From assembly GCF_900105515.1 (NCBI RefSeq), contig NZ_FNSY01000001.1, positions 2,046,001 through 2,110,000 of the forward strand: a stretch of 64,000 bases of DNA. The letters are read 5' to 3'. Of the stretch, positions 1 to 10,272 are shown piece by piece (position 1 is the first letter of the stretch; each line of letters opens with the position of its first letter). The DNA comes from Streptomyces sp. 2131.1. GTDB lineage: Bacteria > Actinomycetota > Actinomycetes > Streptomycetales > Streptomycetaceae. Position numbers and translations under genes: made by a program. The notes below the pieces were generated by a model. That model was not told the DNA's origin. It worked only from the letters and a program-made list of their open reading frames with translations, and did not search any database.

Positions 1-359
1 ACGTGCTGCGGCTGCCGGCCGACCGGGATGGTCTCGATCACCTTGTACGTGGCGGGGTCGATGACCGAGACGGTGTCGGAGTTGGTGTTGGGCACGTAGA
101 CGCGGGACGGGAAGTCCTTGACGACCGGCGAGAGCTTGCCGGGCGCGTCGGCCGCGTACACGTTCCGCGGGTCCAGCACCGGCGGCATCCCGGCCAGCCC
201 AGGGGGTTCGGGCGGGGTGACCTGCCGGGCCCGGACGCTCGGGGACGGGGAGGCGGTGGTGGCGGCCGTCTTCTGCGCCGGGGTGCCGCAGCCGCAGAGC
301 ACGGCGAGCAGGACCCCGCCGAGGAGGGCGGCGGTGCGTGGGGTCGTGGTGGGAGGCAT
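1..359 (-). CDS. YVTN/YncE-type beta-propeller lipoprotein (partial)
   Basis: The gene runs off the left edge, so only about 119 N-terminal codons are visible. The start is the ATG at 359-357; its A is shared with the TGA stop of the upstream deacetylase gene, so the two are probably translationally coupled. The N-terminus has a hydrophobic stretch ending in LCGCG, which fits a lipoprotein signal with the lipidated Cys in LCGC. A linker rich in Pro, Ser and Thr follows. The last visible residues contain YVPNTNSDTVSVID and an ETIPVGRQPQ stretch, the repeat signature of YVTN/YncE seven-bladed propeller proteins. Such proteins sit on the outer face of the membrane; their ligand is usually unknown. 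The family call is good; the function is not known from sequence. Confidence 0.75.
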   Translation of the reverse strand, partial: MPPTTTPRTAALLGGVLLAVLCGCGTPAQKTAATTASPSPSVRARQVTPPEPPGLAGMPPVLDPRNVYAADAPGKLSPVVKDFPSRVYVPNTNSDTVSVIDPATYKVIETIPVGRQPQH

Positions 360-1159
360 CAGGTCAGCAGCTCCGTGGTCGTCACCGCGCGCAGTCCGCG
401 GCGGTCGATTTCGGTGAGGAGGAGGGGCAGTGCGGCGACCGTGTCCGCGTAGCCGAAGTGCAGGCTCACCACCGATCCGTTGCGGATCTCCCCGGCCACC
501 TTGCGGGTGACGGCCGCGGCGCCGGGCGAGGTGAAGTCGAGGGAGTCCACGTCGTACGAGAGGACGTGCGGGTAGCCCGCCCGGGCGGCGAGCCGCTGGA
601 CGAGCGGGGTGGCGTACTGGGTGCGCGAGGGGCGGAACCAGGTGCCGATGGAGCCCGTGAGCCGGCGCAGCCGCTGGGCGCAGCCGGTGATCTCCGCGTA
701 CGCCCGTGTCTCGTCGAGCGCGGAGATGTCGATGTGGTGCTGGGTGTGGTTGCCGAGGTCGTGGCCGCCGTCGAGGATGCGGCGGGCCATCCCGGGGTGT
801 TCGTCGAGCCAGCTGCCGACGGCGAGGACGGTGGCCCGGGCCCCGGCGCGTTCGGCCTCGCCGAGCACGGTCCTGGCGACGGCCGGGTCGCCCTGGCCGT
901 GGAAGGTGAGGGCCACGCGGGCACGGTCGCGGGGGCCGTTGGTGACCTGGACCGGCTGCCCGGGGAAGCGGTGCGGGGCGGGGGCGGGGGCGTGTGCTCC
1001 GGCGGCGGTGGCGGCGGGTTTCGCGGCGACCGTGCGGGTGGCGGTGGCGGCGGGCGTACCGGGGTCGCGCTCCTGGCAGCCGGCGGTGAGGGCGACGGCC
1101 GCGGCGGCGCCCGCCCGCAGGGCGTGGCGGCGGTGCACCGGGGCGTGGGAGGCGTCCAT
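359..1159 (-). CDS. Polysaccharide deacetylase-like lipoprotein with altered metal motif
   Basis: This 266-residue protein has the NodB-homology fold of carbohydrate esterase family 4, which removes acetyl groups from cell-wall or capsular glycans. I chose the ATG at 1159 because the next residues are RRHALRAG, a hydrophobic run and LTAGC, giving a lipoprotein (possibly Tat) signal with lipid on Cys28; a longer reading to 1234 adds an implausible leader. Visible motifs: NHTQHH (zinc-binding motif 2), WFRPSRTQ (motif 3), DVDSLDF (motif 4) and SLHFG (motif 5). Motif 1, usually TFDDG with the catalytic base and a metal-ligand Asp, reads TFHGQGD. The enzyme may use a different base or be inactive. 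It overlaps the propeller lipoprotein gene by one base. Confidence 0.8.
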   Translation of the reverse strand: MDASHAPVHRRHALRAGAAAAVALTAGCQERDPGTPAATATRTVAAKPAATAAGAHAPAPAPHRFPGQPVQVTNGPRDRARVALTFHGQGDPAVARTVLGEAERAGARATVLAVGSWLDEHPGMARRILDGGHDLGNHTQHHIDISALDETRAYAEITGCAQRLRRLTGSIGTWFRPSRTQYATPLVQRLAARAGYPHVLSYDVDSLDFTSPGAAAVTRKVAGEIRNGSVVSLHFGYADTVAALPLLLTEIDRRGLRAVTTTELLT

Positions 1160-1279
1160 GGCTGCACAGTAGGGCGATATGACCGGAAAATCCCGGCCGA
1201 CTCCGCCGACTCCCCCGGCGGGACGCCCGCGCACAGGCCGTCCACATCCTGGACATTCAATGGATCATGCGCGGATACT

Positions 1280-1293
1280 CATGAATATTCATG
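1280..1293. promoter_or_regulatory. 14-bp perfect palindrome in the gap upstream of the deacetylase
   Basis: CATGAATATTCATG is self-complementary. It lies about 120 bp upstream of the deacetylase start, in a 400-bp stretch (1160-1559) without a convincing gene. The A+T-rich TGAAT/ATTCA halves resemble half-sites of actinobacterial ARG boxes, but the usual spacer between halves is missing. A second, weaker inverted repeat lies nearby: CTATGG at 1380-1385 and CCATAG at 1399-1404. Confidence 0.45.
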
Positions 1294-1483
1294 GATTTCC
1301 AGGCAAGTGACCCAGCACACCTACGTTTCTTCGTTGAAATGTCCGGAGATGGTAAAGAGTGAGGCATTTGAGGCTTTGGCTATGGAGTCGTCCGTCTGCC
1401 ATAGTCGGTGGCACGACCCCCATTGACCCGGGCCAGGTCGTCATGAGCGGCCGTGAACACACCCCCCATTTCACGGTCCCCCC

Positions 1484-1531
1484 ACAGAAGCCCCCGAAGC
1501 GCCGCACCACGGCCGATACGGGGGCTTCTGT
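1484..1531 (-). terminator. Terminator-like hairpin downstream of the RsbW-like gene
   Basis: ACAGAAGCCCCCG (1484-1496) pairs perfectly with CGGGGGCTTCTGT (1519-1531) across a 22-nt loop. It begins about 30 nt past the stop codon of the minus-strand ATP-binding protein gene, the usual place for a Streptomyces terminator without a U tract. Confidence 0.6.
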
Positions 1532-1559
1532 CTTGCCCGGCGGGCCCCGCACGAGGGTG

Positions 1560-2075
1560 TCAGCGGTCGGAGATGCGCATCTCGAACCAGGTGGTCTTGC
1601 CGCGGGGTAAGAGGTCCACGCCCCACCGGTCGGAGAGCTTGTCCACGAGGAAGAGGCCCCGGCCGCTGATGTCCATCTCCCGGACCGGCATGAGGCACGG
1701 AAGGCCGCGCGAGGGGTCGCGCACCTCGATCCTGATCCAGCCGCGACGGCGGAGCATGCGCAGCCCGAAGACCCGGGCGCCGGTGTGCCGCACGGCGTTC
1801 CCCACGAGCTCGGAGACGAGCAGGACGGCGTGTTCGGCGGCCTGCGCGGAGAGCGCCCACTGATGGAGGACGACGCACGAGGTGAGCCGGCGGGCGGTGG
1901 CCGCGGACTCGGGGCGGGAGGGCAGCCGGACTTCCTCCTCCGTCGGGTTTCCGAACAACTCCAGCGCTTTGAACGCCTGTTCGTCCTCGACGGCCGGCAT
2001 TCTCCGTGCCGCTGCCGCGCTGCTGCGCGGTCGCGGCTGCTCCACACCCTCCAGGCCCGCCATGCACACCATCAT
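1560..2075 (-). CDS. RsbW-like ATP-binding protein (anti-sigma regulatory kinase family)
   Basis: The protein carries a single HATPase_c_2 domain of the type found in anti-sigma-factor kinases of the RsbW/SpoIIAB group. Visible are the N box LLVSELVGNAVRH, the G1-like EVRDPSRGLP, and ISGRGLFLVDKLSDRWG with the glycine-rich ATP lid. Streptomyces genomes carry dozens of these small proteins; each typically binds or phosphorylates an anti-anti-sigma partner, and few partners are known. No such partner gene is adjacent, so the target cannot be named. The start is uncertain: in-frame ATGs lie at 2075, 2072 and 2063 and none has a well-spaced ribosome-binding site. The N-terminal 40 residues are low-complexity and not part of the domain. 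Confidence 0.75.
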   Translation of the reverse strand: MMVCMAGLEGVEQPRPRSSAAAARRMPAVEDEQAFKALELFGNPTEEEVRLPSRPESAATARRLTSCVVLHQWALSAQAAEHAVLLVSELVGNAVRHTGARVFGLRMLRRRGWIRIEVRDPSRGLPCLMPVREMDISGRGLFLVDKLSDRWGVDLLPRGKTTWFEMRISDR

Positions 2076-2252
2076 GGCCGCACGGCGGGCCTTCCGGGGC
2101 CGTTCCGGGGGAATCCCCGACCCGTAATCAGCCGTTCCCCCAGGTCGGGTTGGCATATGCCAGAGGCAGAATGCGACTGTGAACACCCCGCCTGACCTGC
2201 GACAACGGCGCTCCTGGCCGGGCTCGCCGGCCGGTCGGGGGCGACGCTCCTC

Positions 2253-2274
2253 AAGGTTGCCTTAAGGTTCCTCT
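2253..2274. promoter_or_regulatory. 11-bp direct repeat upstream of the RsbW-like gene
   Basis: AAGGTTGCCTT (2253-2263) is followed immediately by AAGGTTCCTCT (2264-2274). An 11-bp period is one helical turn, the arrangement used by OmpR/PhoP-class response regulators. The sequence does not match the PhoP box, so no regulator is proposed. Confidence 0.3.
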
Positions 2275-2326
2275 AATCCGCCCGCACGGATGAACGCCCC
2301 CGTTGCCGTTCTCAACCGGCGTTCGG

Positions 2327-3094
2327 TCAGAGGAACTTCGCCTTGCCCGGGCCCTCCTCCACGAAGCTGCGCATTCCGCGCTCCCGGTCCTCCGTGGCGA
2401 ACAGACCTGCGAACCAGGTGCGCTCGATCGTGAGGCCCGTGTCGATGTCCGTCTCCAGTCCGGCGTCCACCGCCTCCTTGGCGGCGCGCAGGGCCAGCGC
2501 CGGCCCCTTCGCCAGCTTGGCCGCCCAGGCGTGCGCCTGCTCGTAGACCTCGGCGGCGGGCACCACGCGGTCCACCAGGCCCATGGTCAGGGCCTCCTCG
2601 GCCCGGACGTGGCGGCCGGTGAAGATGAGGTCCTTGGCCTTGGCGGGGCCGACCAGCCGGGCGAGCCGCTGGGTGCCGCCGGCGCCGGGGATGAGGCCGA
2701 GCAGGATCTCCGGCTGGCCGAGCTTCGCGTTGTCCCCGGCGATGCGGAAGTCCGCGCAGAGGGCCAGTTCGCAGCCGCCGCCGAGCGCGTAGCCGGTGAC
2801 GGCCGCGACGACGGGCTTGGGGATGCGGGCGACGGCGGTGAAGGAGTCCTGGAGCGCCTTGGACCGCAGCACCATCGCCGCGTGGTCCATGGCCTGCATC
2901 TCCTTGATGTCCGCGCCCGCCGCGAACACCTTCTCGCCGCCGTAGAGCACCACGGCCCTGACGTCGTCGCGCCGGGTCGCCTCCTCCGCGAGTTCTCGCA
3001 GCCGGTCCTGGGTCGCGACGTCCAGGGCGTTCATCGGCGGGCGGTCCAGGCGGATGGTGCCGACGCCGTCGCTTACTTCGAGGGAAACGGTCAT
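2327..3094 (-). CDS. Enoyl-CoA hydratase/isomerase (crotonase family)
   Basis: At 255 residues it has the normal length of the crotonase family, which hydrates or isomerises enoyl-CoA thioesters in beta-oxidation and amino-acid breakdown. The oxyanion-hole segment AAGADIKEM and the glycine-rich ALGGGCELAL are present. Both catalytic glutamates of true hydratases are visible: Glu109 in GGGCEL and Glu129 in LGQPEIL, followed by GLIPGAGGTQRL. The start is the ATG at 3094; the longer reading frame upstream lacks family similarity. The gene is monocistronic, with a separate hairpin-terminated gene upstream. The exact acyl-CoA substrate cannot be read from the sequence; short-chain use is likely. 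Confidence 0.88.
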   Translation of the reverse strand: MTVSLEVSDGVGTIRLDRPPMNALDVATQDRLRELAEEATRRDDVRAVVLYGGEKVFAAGADIKEMQAMDHAAMVLRSKALQDSFTAVARIPKPVVAAVTGYALGGGCELALCADFRIAGDNAKLGQPEILLGLIPGAGGTQRLARLVGPAKAKDLIFTGRHVRAEEALTMGLVDRVVPAAEVYEQAHAWAAKLAKGPALALRAAKEAVDAGLETDIDTGLTIERTWFAGLFATEDRERGMRSFVEEGPGKAKFL

Positions 3095-3167
3095 GGGGTG
3101 CAGGTTAACCGGCGCTAACGGGCGGCCGCAGGGGCCGGGGGCGGTGCCGTTGGTCACGGCGGACGCG

Positions 3168-3206
3168 GGCGGGCCCGGCACCGTGGATCTCGGTGCCGGG
3201 CCCGCC
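3168..3206 (-). terminator. Terminator of the first L,D-transpeptidase gene
   Basis: A 16-bp perfect stem, GGCGGGCCCGGCACCG (3168-3183) against 3191-3206, closes a 7-nt loop. It starts about 20 nt after the stop codon of the minus-strand gene. Confidence 0.75.
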
Positions 3207-3225
3207 GGGGTGTGGGGAGGAGGAC

Positions 3226-4473
3226 TTACTTGGTCCACTCCGACCAGCTCATGTTCCAGCCGTTGAGGCCGTTGTCCGGGCTGATCGTCTTGTCGTGGGA
3301 GTTCTTGACGACCACGACGTCGCCGATGAGCGAGTGGTCGAAGAACCAGGCGGCCGGCATGGACGAGTCGCCGCCGCCGCGCTGGTCCTGGAGGCCGACG
3401 CAGCCGTGGCTGGTGTTCGTGTTGCCGAAGACCCCGGAGCCGCCCCAGTAGTTGCCGTGGATGAACGTGCCCGAGGTGGACAGGCGCATCGCGTGCGGCA
3501 CGTCCTTGATGTCGTACTCGCCGCCGAAGCCGACGGTGTCGCCGTTCATACGGGTCACCCGCAGCTTCTCGCTGATGACCATCTGACCGTTGTACGTGGT
3601 GGTGGCCGGGGCGCCCGCCGAGATCGGGATGTCCTTGATCTGCTTGCCGTCGCGGACGACCTTCATCCGGTGCGTGTCCGCGTCGACGGTGGAGACCTGG
3701 CTGCGGCCGATGGTGAACGAGACGGTCTTGGCCTGCTTGCCGTAGACGCCGGGCCGCCCCTCCACGCCGTCGAGGTCGAGCTTGACGGTCACCTTGGTGC
3801 CGGCGGCCCAGTACTCCTCCGGGCGGAAGTCCAGGCGGTCGTTGCCGAACCAGTGGCCCTCGACGGGGACGGCGGGCTCGGCGGTCACCTTGATGGCCTT
3901 CTCGACGGCCTCCGGGTCGGTGATGCCCCGGGTGAAGTGGATCGAGACCGGCATGCCGACGCCGACCGTCGAGCCGTCCTCCGGCGTGTACTGGCCGATG
4001 AAGGTGTTCTTCGGGACGAGCGTGGTGAAGGTGGTGTCCTTCGCGGACTCACGGCCCTTCGCGTCCTTTGCCACCGCGTGGACCTTGTACTGGGTCGCCG
4101 AGGCCAGGTGCTGCTCGGGCACCCAGCTCGCGCCGTCCGACGCGATCTTCCCCTCGACGTCGCCGCCCTTGGGGTCCGAGACCTTGACGACGGTCAGCTT
4201 GCCCTGCGCGGCGGTGATCTTCAGCGCCCCACTGGTGGCGACGTCGTCGCTCCCGTCCTTGGGTGCCACGGTCACCACCGCCTGCGAGGCACTGGTGTCC
4301 TCCTTGACCCCGCCGGCCTTGCCGTCACCGGCACCGCCCTCGGCGTCTCCCCCGCCGCACGCCGTCACCAGCAGCAACAGCGCACCGGCCGCCAGGGCCG
4401 GCAGACCGGTCGCCCTCCGCACGCGCCGCCTGTCGCCCCCGGCCGATGTCCCCGATATCGGCTGCCCGTTCAA
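3226..4473 (-). CDS. L,D-transpeptidase lipoprotein (YkuD), Ig-like N-terminal region
   Basis: This 415-residue exported enzyme would form 3-3 peptidoglycan cross-links or attach proteins to the wall. After a basic N-terminus, a hydrophobic segment ends in LLVTAC with the lipidated Cys at 39. Residues about 60-270 form the Ig-like/LDT region typical of mycobacterial LdtMt2-type enzymes. The YkuD domain follows, with the HGNYW motif and the catalytic SHGCVGL (His356, Cys358). The start is a TTG at 4473; GGGGAG lies about 10 nt upstream and no ATG or GTG near it fits, so the rare start is likely real. It is a paralogue of the next gene, in the same orientation and about 190 bp away. Confidence 0.9.
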   Translation of the reverse strand: MNGQPISGTSAGGDRRRVRRATGLPALAAGALLLLVTACGGGDAEGGAGDGKAGGVKEDTSASQAVVTVAPKDGSDDVATSGALKITAAQGKLTVVKVSDPKGGDVEGKIASDGASWVPEQHLASATQYKVHAVAKDAKGRESAKDTTFTTLVPKNTFIGQYTPEDGSTVGVGMPVSIHFTRGITDPEAVEKAIKVTAEPAVPVEGHWFGNDRLDFRPEEYWAAGTKVTVKLDLDGVEGRPGVYGKQAKTVSFTIGRSQVSTVDADTHRMKVVRDGKQIKDIPISAGAPATTTYNGQMVISEKLRVTRMNGDTVGFGGEYDIKDVPHAMRLSTSGTFIHGNYWGGSGVFGNTNTSHGCVGLQDQRGGGDSSMPAAWFFDHSLIGDVVVVKNSHDKTISPDNGLNGWNMSWSEWTK

Positions 4474-4516
4474 TGTGGTCTTCTCCCCTCACACGGCCCG
4501 GCCCCGCCGAGGCCAC

Positions 4517-4534
4517 GGGAACCCATGGGTTCCC
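4517..4534. promoter_or_regulatory. 18-bp perfect palindrome upstream of the first L,D-transpeptidase
   Basis: GGGAACCCATGGGTTCCC lies 44-61 bp upstream of the TTG start of the minus-strand transpeptidase gene, in promoter position. A perfect even-length dyad without a loop is more like a protein-binding operator than a terminator. Confidence 0.5.
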
Positions 4535-4664
4535 ACCCCCGCGCGCTGCACAATGCGCGCTCAGCAAAGAGATAATCACACCGACAGTGGGCAGTTCTTC
4601 CCGGGAATGTCACCGTTCCGTCCCAAGTGGCCGCGAGGTGTCCCCCGCGCCACCCGGGCATGAC

Positions 4665-5894
4665 CTATCGGAGCGCCGAACCCGCCCGCCACCGGGCCCA
4701 GTCGAGGTTCCAGCCGCCGAGTCCGTTGTCCGGTGCGACCGTCTTGTCCGGGGAGTTGACGACCTCGACGACGTCCCCGACGAGGGTGCGGTCGAAGAAC
4801 CAGCCGGCCGGGGTCGAACCGCTGCCGCCCTGGACGTCGCGCAGCCCGATGCAGCCGTGGCTGACGTTGGTGGAACCGAAGACCTCCTCGTCGGACCAGT
4901 AGTTGCCGTGGAGGAAGGTGCCGGACTTCGTCAGCCGGATGGCGTGCGGCACGTCCTTGATGTCGTACTCGCCGCCGAACCCGACGGTCCGCCCGTCCAT
5001 CCGCGTCACCTCGTGCATCTCGCTGACCACCATCCTGCCGTTGTACGTGGTGGTCGTCGGGGAGCCCGCCGTGATCGGGAGCGTGGAGAAGAGCCGCCCG
5101 TCCCGGCGCACTTCCATCGTGTGCGCCTCCGCGTCCACCCGGGAGATCTGCTCCCGGCCCACCGTGAACCGCACGGTCTTGCGCTGGCTGCCGTACACCC
5201 CCGGCGCCCCCTCCACGTCGGCCAGGCCGATGTCCACGGTGACCTCGGTGCCGGGCTCCCAGTAGGCGGCCGGGCGGAAGTCGAGCCGGGTCCTACCGAA
5301 CCAGTGCCCGGCCACCGCCGCCGGCGGATCGGCGGTAACCCGGATCGCCCGCTCCACCGCCGCGCGCCGGGTGACCGGGCGGTTGAACTCGAAGGACACG
5401 ATCATGCCGGTGCCCACGGTCGAGCGGTTCTCCGGCTTGAAGTACCCGATGAAGCGGTCCTTGGGGACCGCGGTGGTGAAGGTGGTGTGGCGCGCCGCCC
5501 GGTGGCCGCCGCCGTCCACCGCGACCGCGTCCACGCTGTACTTGGCGGCCAGTCCCAGCCGCGCGCCCTTCCTCGGCGCCCACGACCGGCCGTCCTCGGC
5601 AATCTCGCCCGGTACCTCCTGTTCCTGCGCGTCCTCGATCCGCCGCACCCGGACGCTCTCAAGCCTTCCGTCGGGGACCTCCACCTCCAGCCGGTCGTCC
5701 GCCCGGACGTCCTCGGACCGGTCGGCCGGGGTGATCCGGATCGCCTCCTGCGGCGATCTCGCCTTCCCGCCCATGAACGAACCGGTGCCCGAACAGCCCG
5801 TCAGCACGGCCAGCAGCACCAGTACGGCGAGCACTCCCGGCCCGACCGGCACGGTGAACCGGCTCGCCCCTGCCTTCTTCGCTACGTGAGTCAC
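4665..5894 (-). CDS. L,D-transpeptidase lipoprotein (YkuD), second paralogue
   Basis: The 409-residue product has the same build as its neighbour: lipoprotein signal with LAVLTGC, Ig-like region (about 50-260) and a C-terminal YkuD domain with HGNYW and SHGCIGL (His346, Cys348). It probably cross-links peptidoglycan outside the membrane. I placed the start at the GTG 5894-5892, just before the basic-hydrophobic signal; the G-rich run in front of it sits closer than a normal ribosome-binding site, so the exact start is uncertain. The frame stays open far upstream (to 6500), but that stretch lies over glgX and has no signal peptide. The two paralogues probably arose by tandem duplication. Confidence 0.88.
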   Translation of the reverse strand: MTHVAKKAGASRFTVPVGPGVLAVLVLLAVLTGCSGTGSFMGGKARSPQEAIRITPADRSEDVRADDRLEVEVPDGRLESVRVRRIEDAQEQEVPGEIAEDGRSWAPRKGARLGLAAKYSVDAVAVDGGGHRAARHTTFTTAVPKDRFIGYFKPENRSTVGTGMIVSFEFNRPVTRRAAVERAIRVTADPPAAVAGHWFGRTRLDFRPAAYWEPGTEVTVDIGLADVEGAPGVYGSQRKTVRFTVGREQISRVDAEAHTMEVRRDGRLFSTLPITAGSPTTTTYNGRMVVSEMHEVTRMDGRTVGFGGEYDIKDVPHAIRLTKSGTFLHGNYWSDEEVFGSTNVSHGCIGLRDVQGGSGSTPAGWFFDRTLVGDVVEVVNSPDKTVAPDNGLGGWNLDWARWRAGSALR

Positions 5895-6047
5895 GTCCCC
5901 CCCAACGACGGGGGCCGGTCGGGGGAAACGTGAGTGCGGGCCGCCCGGTGGGCAGAACACAGGGGACGACCACACTCGGGGAGCCGCGGCCGGGACGCCG
6001 CGCGCCCCTTTCCGGTGCCGGTCCCACGAGCCGCGGGAGGCGAGCAG

Positions 6048-8294
<2,247 letters not shown>

Positions 8295-8303
8295 GGGGCC
8301 GGT

Positions 8304-8954
8304 CTAGCCGAGGATGCCGCGGTCGTAGCCCACGGCCACCGCGGCGGCCCGGTCCTTGACGCCCAGCTTGGCGAACAGGTGGGTGAGGTGGGTCTTCACG
8401 GTGGCCTCGCTGATGAACAGTTCGGCGGCGATCTCCCGGTTGGAGGTCCCCCGGGCGACCAGCCTCAGCACCTCGCGCTCGCGGGCGGACAGCGTCTCGT
8501 TGCCGGCGGCGGCCGGGGCGCGTACCGCCGAGACGAGCCGGGAGGCGACGGCCGGTGAGAGCACGGTCCGGCCCTCGGCGGCGGCCCGGACGGCGGTGAA
8601 CAGCTCCTCGCGGGGCGCGTCCTTGAGGAGGTAGCCGGTCGCGCCCGCCTCGATCGCGGGCAGGGTGTCGGTGTCGGTGTCGTACGTGGTGAGCACGAGG
8701 ACCTTGGAGCGGGCGCCGCGCCGGGTCAGCTCGGTGATCGCGGCGACCCCGCCGCCGCCCGGCATCCGGAGGTCCATCAGGACCACGTCGGGGTCGAGCC
8801 GGGCGGCCATCTCGACGCCCTCGACCCCGTCGGCCGCCTCGCCGAGCACCCGGAACTCCGGTGCGGCGGCGAACATCCCGCGCAGTCCGTCCCGTACGAC
8901 GGGGTGGTCGTCGACGACGATCAGCGTGATGACGCGCGCGGGTTCCCGGTCCAT
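8304..8954 (-). CDS. NarL/LuxR-family response regulator
   Basis: The 216-residue protein has an N-terminal receiver domain with the acidic pair in LIVVDDHP, the phospho-acceptor Asp61 in VVLMDLRMPG, and a C-terminal LuxR helix-turn-helix (LSAREREVLRLVARG followed by SEATVKTHLTHLFAKLG). It lies 31 bp downstream of a histidine kinase of the matching HisKA_3 class and is the last gene of a four-gene minus-strand operon with an ABC transporter. Systems of this kind (LiaRS, DesKR and many Streptomyces pairs) often respond to membrane or antibiotic stress and drive the linked transporter; that role is inferred here. An alternative ATG lies 9 bp upstream at 8963. Confidence 0.93.
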   Translation of the reverse strand: MDREPARVITLIVVDDHPVVRDGLRGMFAAAPEFRVLGEAADGVEGVEMAARLDPDVVLMDLRMPGGGGVAAITELTRRGARSKVLVLTTYDTDTDTLPAIEAGATGYLLKDAPREELFTAVRAAAEGRTVLSPAVASRLVSAVRAPAAAGNETLSAREREVLRLVARGTSNREIAAELFISEATVKTHLTHLFAKLGVKDRAAAVAVGYDRGILG

Positions 8955-8985
8955 GCCGCACACCGTACGGGACGGGTCCGGGGCG

Positions 8986-10239
8986 TCAGGCGGCGTCCCG
9001 GGCGTGCGGCACCATGGGGACGCGGGCGCTGACCGCCGTGCCGAGGCCGGGTCCGGTCTCCACCTCGACGGTGCCCGCGATGCGTTCGGCGCGGGAGCGC
9101 ATCCCGCCGAGTCCGAAGCCGCCGGCGCCCCGGTACGGGGGCAGCGCGGCCGGGTCGAAGCCGCGGCCGTCGTCGCGGACGTCGAGGGTGATCTCGTCGC
9201 CCATGTAGGAGAGCGTGACCCCGGCCCGGGACGCCTCCGCGTGGCGGCCTGCGTTGGCCAGGGCCTCCTCGGCTATCCGGAGCAGGGTGGCGCCGACCTC
9301 GTCGTGGAGGGGTTCGACGGTGCCGGTGACGGTGAACTCGGCGCGCACACCGGTGCGGCGGGACCACGTGGTGACCGTCTTCTCGAGCGCGCCGGGGAGG
9401 TCGTCGTGTTCCAGTGCGGCGGGCAGCAGGTTGTGCACGGAGCGGCGGGCCTCGCCGAGGCTGTGCCGGGCGAGGCCGGCGGCCCGGACGAGGTGTTCGC
9501 GGGCGAGTGCGGGGTCGGTGTCCGCGGTGGAGCCGGCGGCCTGGAGCTGGGCGATGATGCCGGTGAGGCCCTGGGCGATGGTGTCGTGGATCTCGGCGGC
9601 GAGCCGGCGCCGCTCGTCGGCCACTCCGGCCTCGCGGGCCTGGACGAGGAGCTGGGCGTGGAGTCCGGCGTTCTCCGCGAGGGCCTGCTCCAGGCGGGCG
9701 TTGGCGGACTCCAGGGCGGTGATGGTGGCGGACTTGGCCCGCTCCTGATCGGCCTCCCGGTCGCCGATCTGGGCGAACACCATGGTGAGCGTCGCGTGCA
9801 CGGCGAGCACGACGCCGAAGACGATCCAGTTCATCAGGGTGGCGGGCGGCAGGGGGCTGCCGCTCTGGGCGCCCGCCATGATGACGGCGACGGCCAGCAG
9901 CCCGGGCCGGACGGCGCGCCGCGGGAGCACCCGGCCGGCGTCGAAGTAGCCGAGCACCGCGTAGATCGAGAAGAAGGGGTTGCACCAGGTGAGCCCGAGG
10001 GCGAGCAGGGTGCGGGCGGTGAAGTAGAAGGCGCCGGCCCCCGACGCGGTGCGCGACCACCACAGTTCGAGGACGAGCGCCGCCGGGAGGAGCACCGCGG
10101 CGGCGCGCTCGTCGGCCGGGGACATGAGGAGGTCCCGGGAGACGGCCGCGACGACGGTGGACAGACCGAGCAGCCCGTACGGCCCGTACCGGAAGAAGCG
10201 GCCCCACCACTGCTCGGCCGTCGTCACCTGTGCGCTCAT
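8986..10239 (-). CDS. Sensor histidine kinase (HisKA_3 type)
   Basis: The 417-residue membrane sensor has about five hydrophobic segments in its first 150 residues and almost no extracytoplasmic loop, so it probably senses the membrane itself. A coiled-coil linker leads to the dimerisation/phospho-acceptor helix EIHDTIAQGLTGI with the His in EIHD. The ATPase domain follows, with EEALANAGRHAEA (N box), VRDDGRGFD (G1) and GFGLGGMRSRAE (G2). It pairs with the response regulator downstream and lies 33 bp after the ABC permease, consistent with one transcript for transporter and regulator. Confidence 0.93.
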   Translation of the reverse strand: MSAQVTTAEQWWGRFFRYGPYGLLGLSTVVAAVSRDLLMSPADERAAAVLLPAALVLELWWSRTASGAGAFYFTARTLLALGLTWCNPFFSIYAVLGYFDAGRVLPRRAVRPGLLAVAVIMAGAQSGSPLPPATLMNWIVFGVVLAVHATLTMVFAQIGDREADQERAKSATITALESANARLEQALAENAGLHAQLLVQAREAGVADERRRLAAEIHDTIAQGLTGIIAQLQAAGSTADTDPALAREHLVRAAGLARHSLGEARRSVHNLLPAALEHDDLPGALEKTVTTWSRRTGVRAEFTVTGTVEPLHDEVGATLLRIAEEALANAGRHAEASRAGVTLSYMGDEITLDVRDDGRGFDPAALPPYRGAGGFGLGGMRSRAERIAGTVEVETGPGLGTAVSARVPMVPHARDAA

Positions 10240-10272
10240 ACGGGCAGTCTCCCCCGCACCCCGGCCCCCCTT

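Noticed and set aside
1359..1610. Small plus-strand ORF of 83 codons
   Set aside because: It crosses the terminator-like hairpin and enters the RsbW-like gene antisense; it has no ribosome-binding site or recognisable sequence.
2253..2274. PhoP box or iron box upstream of the RsbW-like gene
   Set aside because: The 11-bp period is right for PhoP, but GTTCA-type units are absent and the pairing does not match the iron box.
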